64,000 bases of DNA from Hyphomonas sediminis (GTDB taxonomy: Bacteria > Pseudomonadota > Alphaproteobacteria > Caulobacterales > Hyphomonadaceae): positions 2,356,001 through 2,420,000 of the forward strand of contig NZ_JAIEZP010000001.1 of NCBI RefSeq assembly GCF_019679475.1. Direction: 5' to 3'. Position 1 is the stretch's first letter. Each line of letters opens with the position of its first letter. The notes under the pieces were generated by a model that was given only the letters and a program-made list of their open reading frames with translations, searched no databases and was not told where the DNA came from. Positions 58,846 to 64,000 of the stretch are shown here, piece by piece. Both the position numbers and the translations under genes were made by a program.

Positions 58846-59784
58846 CTATCTGGTGCCTGCTGCCGCATCATTCAGCGCAGCGATCATTTTGGACGCCACC
58901 TGCGCAGCGTCCATGTTCAGGGTTTCCGCATCGCCCGAGAGACGCGCCATGGCGAGCCAGACCTTGGCGGCGGCGGGCTCGCGCTCTGCTTTTTCGGCCA
59001 CCCAATCGAGGATTTCATCCCTGAAGGCAATTGCGGCTTCCGGACCGTCGCTCGCTGCGCCCAGCGCCGCCGTGATCTGTTTATCCGAAGGTTTTGGCAT
59101 GCCCTTGATCAGTGCGCGTGCAGCGCTCGCCGCATTGGCCGCCGAGGGGGAAGACAGCCGCAAGCCGAGCCCCGGTCGGCCCTTCGCCAGTTTCCGCGCA
59201 TCCTCCGGCGCGCCAGCGGCATTCAGCGCGTTCTCACAGTCTTCGTCAGATAGCACAGAAAGATGCAGCACGCGGCACCGCGACCTGATCGTCGGCAGGA
59301 TCGGCCTGGAGCGATGATTGACCAGTAGAAGTAAGCTCTGCGGCGGTGGCTCTTCAAGCGTTTTCAGGAGCGCGTTGGCCGAGTTCCGGTTGGCCTCGTC
59401 GATAGAGTCGATGATGCCGACCCTCCACCCACCCATGGCGGGCTTCATCGAGAAGAAGTGTGTCATCTGCCGGATCTGCTCGACATTAATGTCCTGCGCC
59501 AGCTTGCCCTTGTCGTTGAGTTCGCGCCGCTGGACATTCATGTCCGGATGGCTACCCGCCAGAAGAATGCGCATCACTGGGTCATCGGTCGATGCATCAA
59601 AGGGCGATGATGCCGGTCCGCGCGCGCCCAGCAGATACGCAGCAATGCGCTCAGCGAGGCGCGCCTTGCCAATTCCGGATGGGCCTTCGATCAGCCAGGC
59701 GTGATGAAGGCGCCCGCTCCGCAGCGCGGAAAGGAAGGACGCCTCTGCTGCGCCATGTCCGTAGAGAGGAAGCGCTACGCTCAT
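58846..59784 (-). CDS. holB: DNA polymerase III delta' subunit
   Basis: HolB is part of the clamp loader. The 312-residue AAA+ protein has LIEGPSGIGKARLAERIAAYLL (Walker A, about residue 32), VGIIDSIDEANRNSANALLKTLEEPP (Walker B region), SLLLLVNHRSRPILPTIRSRCRVL (sensor 1/SRC motif) and a C-terminal helical domain. It lies between tmk and tatD, the classic tmk-holB-(tatD) order, and overlaps tmk by four bases. Confidence 0.93.
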   Translation of the reverse strand: MSVALPLYGHGAAEASFLSALRSGRLHHAWLIEGPSGIGKARLAERIAAYLLGARGPASSPFDASTDDPVMRILLAGSHPDMNVQRRELNDKGKLAQDINVEQIRQMTHFFSMKPAMGGWRVGIIDSIDEANRNSANALLKTLEEPPPQSLLLLVNHRSRPILPTIRSRCRVLHLSVLSDEDCENALNAAGAPEDARKLAKGRPGLGLRLSSPSAANAASAARALIKGMPKPSDKQITAALGAASDGPEAAIAFRDEILDWVAEKAEREPAAAKVWLAMARLSGDAETLNMDAAQVASKMIAALNDAAAGTR

Positions 59785-60428
59785 GTTGTCGGGCTCATCA
59801 CGTCATGCAGTGCGCGCCATGATGCAGAAAGAACGGCGTCTGCATCTTCGCTCGCATCAATCAAGCGGCAACGCCTGGGCTCGGACTGAGCAATCTCGAT
59901 AAATGCGCGTCGCACAGCTTCATGGAAACTGTCCGGCCTGCGCTCGAAACTGTCCAATGCGCCAGCCCGCGCTGTACGTCGCACGTGGGCCACATCTAGC
60001 GGCACATCTAACACAAGCGTCATGTCCGGCACGGTATCGCCGAGAACCAGCCGCTCAATTGAGAGGAGGGCGCCGGCATCCACATCGCCGCCCACGGATT
60101 GATAGACGCGCGTTGAATCTGCAAACCGGTCGCAGATCACCCAATCACCACGCGCAAGAGCCGGCCGTATCAGCTTTTCGATATGGTCCCGTCGCGCCGT
60201 GTTCACGAGCAGCGCTTCGGATAGCGCCGACCATGCCTGCCCTTCTGGCGGATGTAGCAACAATTCGCGGGCCGCTTCCGCCAAAGGCGTGCCGCCCGGT
60301 TCACGGGTCAGCACGACTCCTTTGCCCTGCTCTTTCAGTTTAAGCGCAAGCGCCTTTGCCAGCGTGGACTTGCCGGAGCCTTCGCCGCCTTCCAGCGTGA
60401 CAAAGCGTCCAGCAGGCCGGTCACTCAT
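59781..60428 (-). CDS. tmk: Thymidylate kinase
   Basis: Tmk phosphorylates dTMP to dTDP. The 215-residue P-loop kinase shows VTLEGGEGSGKSTLAKALA (residues 10-28), TREPGGTPLAEAARELLL (DRX/REP motif) and WVICDRFADSTRVYQSVGG (about residue 96). The start overlaps the end of the carboxypeptidase gene by eight bases and the stop overlaps holB, indicating a dacA-tmk-holB-tatD-MBL operon on the minus strand. Confidence 0.96.
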   Translation of the reverse strand: MSDRPAGRFVTLEGGEGSGKSTLAKALALKLKEQGKGVVLTREPGGTPLAEAARELLLHPPEGQAWSALSEALLVNTARRDHIEKLIRPALARGDWVICDRFADSTRVYQSVGGDVDAGALLSIERLVLGDTVPDMTLVLDVPLDVAHVRRTARAGALDSFERRPDSFHEAVRRAFIEIAQSEPRRCRLIDASEDADAVLSASWRALHDVMSPTT

Positions 60429-61575
60429 CGCCGCGCTTCATAAACGTACTGACGCCTTCGATTGCCATCCCGACGAAACCAAGTTTCTTCACATCGGCTT
60501 CCGCAATGATCGTCGCCTCCGAAGGATCGCCCCCCTCCATTGTAATCACCAGTTTCCCGATTTCCTGACCTTTCTTCACCGGAGCTTTCACTGGCCCATC
60601 AAGCACGATCTCAACTTCAGCCTTGGAGAACGCTGCCTTATGGCCAACCACTTCTACAGGCTCTGCAAGCGATACCGGCACAGAGCGGGCTTCACCCAGC
60701 CAGACCGGCACATCCGGAAGCGCCATTGTTTCGGGGCCAATCGATTTCAGTTCAAAACTCTGGAAGGCTACACGCATCAGGCGTTCGCTTTCTTGGGCGC
60801 GGGCCGCCATCGTCGGAAATCCGTTGACGACAATCGTACGCCGGACGCCGTCACGCACAGCAGAGGCCGTCAGTCCGTAGCCCGACGATTCAAGATGACC
60901 TGTTTTGAGTCCGTCAGCACCCGCGACTTCAAGCAGTGGATTGCGGTTGGCCTGAGTGTATTCGCGCCAGGTGTAGGAGGGTAGCGAATACCAGCTATAA
61001 TACTGCGGATATTTGTCGATCGTCATTTTCGCGAGGCGGGCCAGATCTTCTGCGGAGATCACGTGACCTTCACCCTCAAGCCCCGTCGCGTTGACGAAAT
61101 TGACGGTGTTCAATCCGAGTTCGTGCGCCATCTCCGTCATCCGGCGGGAGAAGGCCGCTTCGGATCCGGAAATTCCTTCAGCCAGCACGATGCAGGCATC
61201 GTTGCCAGACATTGTGATAACGCCGTGCAGGAGTTCCTCAACGGTGGGCGTGTCCTTGGGCTTGAGGCCCATGGTTGATGTGCCGGAAGGGAAGCCGCCC
61301 CGCCGCCAGGCGTCCTCGCTGACGGTAAACTTGTCAGTCAGGGAGAGTTCGCCGCGATCGATCAGCTCGAAGACGACAAATGCCGTCATCATCTTGGTCA
61401 TGGAGGCCGGCGTCATCGGCTCATCGCCGCGTTTCGAATAGAGGATCTTTCCGGTCGCGTGATCCATGATCACCGCATAACTCGCCGGCGTGTCGATCAT
61501 CTGAGCCGAAACACTGGCGCCGCTGAGCGCCCCGAGGGTCAGTAAGGCCGCAAACACCTTGCGAAAGGGAACCAC
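60421..61575 (-). CDS. dacA: D-alanyl-D-alanine carboxypeptidase (PBP5/6 type)
   Basis: This periplasmic penicillin-binding protein trims peptidoglycan stem peptides. The 384-residue form from GTG 61575, which has AGGAG nine bases upstream, begins with a signal peptide (FRKVFAALLTLGALSGASVSAQ). The active-site triad is SMTK (about residue 60), SGND (about 122) and KTG in ADGLKTGHLESSG (about 224). The C-terminal PBP5 domain ends with a possible amphipathic anchor (LGFVGMAIEGVSTFMKRG). A longer frame starts at 61632 but would hide the signal peptide. Confidence 0.93.
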   Translation of the reverse strand: MVPFRKVFAALLTLGALSGASVSAQMIDTPASYAVIMDHATGKILYSKRGDEPMTPASMTKMMTAFVVFELIDRGELSLTDKFTVSEDAWRRGGFPSGTSTMGLKPKDTPTVEELLHGVITMSGNDACIVLAEGISGSEAAFSRRMTEMAHELGLNTVNFVNATGLEGEGHVISAEDLARLAKMTIDKYPQYYSWYSLPSYTWREYTQANRNPLLEVAGADGLKTGHLESSGYGLTASAVRDGVRRTIVVNGFPTMAARAQESERLMRVAFQSFELKSIGPETMALPDVPVWLGEARSVPVSLAEPVEVVGHKAAFSKAEVEIVLDGPVKAPVKKGQEIGKLVITMEGGDPSEATIIAEADVKKLGFVGMAIEGVSTFMKRGDE

Positions 61576-61682
61576 GATATCTCTCTCCTGTGCCAGTCTG
61601 CCGACTGCAGGATATCCAGCAGCCTTCTGCACTGTATAGGCAGGAAAAAGGGCCGGTTTGTGGTCTGCGTCAATGGGGCCTG

Positions 61683-61698
61683 CTGAGGCTTTCCTCAG
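61683..61698 (-). repeat. Small hairpin at the rlpA stop codon
   Basis: CTGAGG/CCTCAG arms with a four-base loop overlap the rlpA stop and extend downstream on the minus strand. No T run follows, so termination is doubtful; it may protect the 3' end or attenuate read-through into dacA. Confidence 0.3.
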
Positions 61699-62924
61699 GA
61701 ACCGCTGACAATCCGGCCTTCGGCGGTGCCATTCGCGGAGAGGCGGGCGCGCACCCGTTCAGCGGCGTCATGTCCATCGAAGGGGCCAACGCGGACCCGG
61801 AAGAAGTCTGCGCCGTTAACGCGCGCCGGAACGATCTCCACCGGTAGTTCGCGTTCGACCTTGCGAAGCATAGCCTCAGCATTGCCGATATCGGAGAACG
61901 ACGCCAACTGCACGAAAACGTCGCCCGAAGCGGCCACTGGCGCGGAATAGGTGGCTGCCTGAGGGGCCAGCGTCATGGACATCAGGCGCGGCGCCGGGGT
62001 AGCTGCGCTGGTAGCGCCGCCGCCAAGAAGTTCATCCTCAACCGGCATCGCAACGGAGGCCATCTGAGCCTTCACCGGCTGGAATTCCGGCGCTTTGGCG
62101 GCGGGCGTCAGCGGTGCGGGGCGCTGCGCAACGGGCTGGGTTGCCAGAACGGGCGCGGTGCTCAGATAACGAAGCTGCACATTCCCCTTCCCCGCCGGGC
62201 TCATACCCAGCGCTTCAGCCGCTTTCTGCGACAGCTGCAGATTGGCGCCGTCTTCGAATGGGCCGCGGTCGTTGACCCGGACAACGACTTCACGGCCGGT
62301 GTCGAGATTGGTGACATATACAAGGCTGGGCAGCGGCAGGCTGGGGTGGGCGGCCGTCATTTCGGCTTGGCTGAACAGCTCGCCGTTTGCTGTCGGCAGG
62401 CCCGAGAACTCCTGACCGTAAACAACGGCAACACCGGTTTCAACAAACTCACCGACAGCTGGCCCGGCCGCAATCGGTTGCGGAGCGGGGGTAAGGGGAG
62501 TGTAACCCATGCCCTGCCCCGCCGGTTCCGGCATCGACTGAAGCGAAGACGCCTCCACAACAGGCTTGGAAGGCAAGATCACCTGCGGCGCTTCAATGAC
62601 AGCGCTTTCACGCGCAACCGGCGCAGCAGAAACCGGACCCGCAGAAGCGGGCACATATTCGCCACCCGCCAGTTGAGAGTCGGGGTAGCGGAACTCTATG
62701 CGCGCGCGGGCCTTATCGACAGGCGCAGCTTTCGCCTGGGGCGCGGGCGCAGAAGGCGCCTGAACATAGCGAACAGGCGCAGCCGCCGTCACATTATCGC
62801 CCTTGAACACGATCGGGGCAGCACGAGAGCCCGCCTCGGCTACTGCGGATACGGCGCAGGCCAGGGCGATAACTGAGATGGCTACCTTGGAACGGCTAAC
62901 AAGAGTCGGACGCTTGGACGGCAT
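61695..62924 (-). CDS. rlpA: RlpA-like septal ring protein with SPOR domain
   Basis: The 409-residue exported protein has a signal peptide (KVAISVIALACAVSAVAEAGS) and a long Ala/Pro-rich linker with repeated APVA-type runs (about residues 30-150). The double-psi beta-barrel follows at about residues 155-255 (GVAVVYGQEFSGLPTANGE, TAAHPSLPLPSLVYVTNLD, VVVRVNDRGPF), then a second linker and a C-terminal SPOR domain (GDVFVQLASFSDIGNAEAMLRKVE). RlpA proteins cleave denuded septal glycan. The cysteine LAC is not a good lipobox, so lipidation is uncertain. It lies upstream of dacA, a usual partner. Confidence 0.9.
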   Translation of the reverse strand: MPSKRPTLVSRSKVAISVIALACAVSAVAEAGSRAAPIVFKGDNVTAAAPVRYVQAPSAPAPQAKAAPVDKARARIEFRYPDSQLAGGEYVPASAGPVSAAPVARESAVIEAPQVILPSKPVVEASSLQSMPEPAGQGMGYTPLTPAPQPIAAGPAVGEFVETGVAVVYGQEFSGLPTANGELFSQAEMTAAHPSLPLPSLVYVTNLDTGREVVVRVNDRGPFEDGANLQLSQKAAEALGMSPAGKGNVQLRYLSTAPVLATQPVAQRPAPLTPAAKAPEFQPVKAQMASVAMPVEDELLGGGATSAATPAPRLMSMTLAPQAATYSAPVAASGDVFVQLASFSDIGNAEAMLRKVERELPVEIVPARVNGADFFRVRVGPFDGHDAAERVRARLSANGTAEGRIVSGS

Positions 62925-63135
62925 GGGCCGGTAATCTCCTCATTCTGAGTGCCGGATCACATTCGGTGTTCCGGGCGGCTTTCTGCCGCTCTCAAATGCA
63001 TGTTTACCACGCGATGGTGGAATCCTCGTCAATGCGAACAGTTAATCCGGGGCTGTGGATTAATCTTGGAGTAACAGATTGGCAGCGCCTGCCCTCTTGC
63101 CTTCCGGCGAGGCTTCGTGAAAACAGCACCAACGC

Positions 63136-63225
<90 letters not shown>

Positions 63226-63477
63226 CATACGAGATCTAAGTTATTGATTACGTGCAGGTTTCGGGGCAATCTCGGACGCTTACCCATCCTTTTACCCATC
63301 CGAGCGCCCAGTTACGGCTTTTAGTGGCGGGCGTGATGACCAGCCAACCTCGATCATGATGCTTCAACTTTAAACGCTGGCCTAGTCTATCAAAGCGTTT
63401 ATTTGTTGTGGTGGGCGCAAGTGGCCACGCGTGGCAATCAGGATTTCCAGGGTTTGCGAAATGGCAGAGGTGGGCAA
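63226..63477. other. Non-coding stretch after tRNA-Ser with a tandem 10-bp repeat
   Basis: No gene is convincing here. Two tandem copies of TTACCCATCC (63280-63289 and 63292-63301) lie 55 bases after the tRNA. A 90-codon minus-strand frame covers most of it (63248-63520), but its residues look unlike a family I know and it overlaps the start of the next gene. I found no second copy of the tRNA 3' end in the window. Confidence 0.4.
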
Positions 63478-64000
63478 ATGAGCTTTCGTCGTCAGAAATG
63501 GGGCAAGGCGCGCAATCCAAAAACGGTTGAGTATGCGTCCTACTTGGCGAGGTGCTCCGAAGACACAGCAGTCGCCTGGCTGCAAACGCATCGCCATTTA
63601 TCCACCCAAGACCTTATCACCGAGCGCCATTTGCGCTGGAATTTCGACGATCAGCCCGAATGGGATCAACTGCTCGATGGCGTGCTTTACCTGCGGCGCA
63701 GCAAGGCTATCAATTCGGCGCTCGCGAGGTACGGCACCAGACCAATGTGCCAGCTTCTATTGAAGCGTCATCCTACGAAATCCGATACGATCAATCTCGC
63801 CGCAAACCCGTTTGGGCCCCACTGGGATTTAATTGATAGCAGCCACGACAAGGATGTCTTGAGGGCCGTCATTCAAAATCCCGCATTGTCGCTGGAAGCA
63901 ATGGGCGTAACCCTCGATGCAAAACGGATTGGTTTTGGAGGGGACCGTAAGCAGCGCGGGCTCACACCTGACGAGATTGCACTGCGATTGTTCTTTCTGG
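63478..64000 (+). CDS. Unrecognised protein, N-terminal part (runs off the window)
   Basis: An open frame of 174 codons without a stop starts at ATG 63478 with AGAGGTGGG just upstream. It begins MSFRRQKWGKARNPKTVEYA and continues with SYLARCSEDTAVAWLQTH, TERHLRWNFDDQPEWDQLL and LTPDEIALRLFFL. It is soluble, charged and rich in Arg, Leu and Trp. I recognise no domain. Its codon use seems more A/T-rich than the core genes, and it lies just beyond a tRNA, so it may belong to a horizontally acquired region. Confidence 0.6.
   Translation, partial: MSFRRQKWGKARNPKTVEYASYLARCSEDTAVAWLQTHRHLSTQDLITERHLRWNFDDQPEWDQLLDGVLYLRRSKAINSALARYGTRPMCQLLLKRHPTKSDTINLAANPFGPHWDLIDSSHDKDVLRAVIQNPALSLEAMGVTLDAKRIGFGGDRKQRGLTPDEIALRLFFL

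Overview
The window is 64 kb of an alphaproteobacterial chromosome. Gene content and order (nuoN-birA-coaX-rnj-mce-proS-lolCD-dnaE; rpsB-tsf-pyrH-frr-uppS-cdsA-dxr-rseP-bamA-skp-lpxD-lpxA-lpxI-lpxB; ppiD-trpEGDC-lexA; tpiA-secG-pyrG) match the Caulobacterales/Rhodobacterales type. The flavour of several proteins suggests a Hyphomonas-like member of the Hyphomonadaceae. That family-level call is an inference from memory, not from an alignment. Coding density is very high, and many neighbours share start/stop bases (ATGA, GTGA).

Layout. 1-8 kb: the end of the NADH dehydrogenase operon, then biotin ligase, pantothenate kinase, RNase J, methylmalonyl-CoA epimerase, ProS and the lipoprotein exporter LolCD. 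8-25.9 kb: replication (dnaE), translation (rpsB-tsf, closed by a clear terminator), UMP kinase, ribosome recycling, and an envelope supercluster from UppS to LpxB. The usual fabZ is absent between lpxD and lpxA. 25.9-37.3 kb: minus-strand gltX-gltA, plus-strand comEC, then minus-strand ppiD-trpE-trpG-trpD-trpC and lexA. lexA has its own promoter covered by an alphaproteobacterial SOS box. 37.4-40.4 kb: tpiA, secG, pyrG. 40.4-45.2 kb: a tightly overlapped minus-strand operon phrB / FAD oxidoreductase / DUF1365 / cyclopropane-synthase-like methyltransferase. A perfect RpoE-ChrR (ECF11) type promoter precedes it, so it looks like a photo-oxidative stress module. 45.3-57 kb: hldE, hspQ, ppx, rlmE, a GFA-family protein, guaB, rsmB and guaA, interleaved with an acetyltransferase and a TPR/aspartyl-hydroxylase-like gene. 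An unusual flavin reductase follows, with a degenerate alpha/beta-hydrolase-like N-terminus. 57.2-62.9 kb: an all-minus block of an MBL-fold hydrolase, tatD, holB, tmk, a PBP5-type carboxypeptidase and an RlpA/SPOR protein. 63.1-64 kb: tRNA-Ser(UGA), followed by what looks like the edge of an accessory region.

The most striking non-coding signal lies in the 307-bp gene-free gap at about 57.0-57.26 kb. A 28-bp site there matches the XerCD recombination site dif (core 16/17 identical to E. coli dif). Reading by hand, I found 16 KOPS-like GGGNAGGG octamers, all on the plus strand, to its left, and only two, both on the minus strand, to its right. This is the polarity flip expected at a replication terminus, so the window probably contains the chromosome-dimer-resolution site.

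Other regulatory findings are a hairpin that buries the ribosome-binding site of the GFA gene directly after the rlmE stop, a similar leader before guaB, and a gltA terminator embedded in the end of lpxB. All counts and matches come from reading the sequence by eye and should be confirmed computationally.
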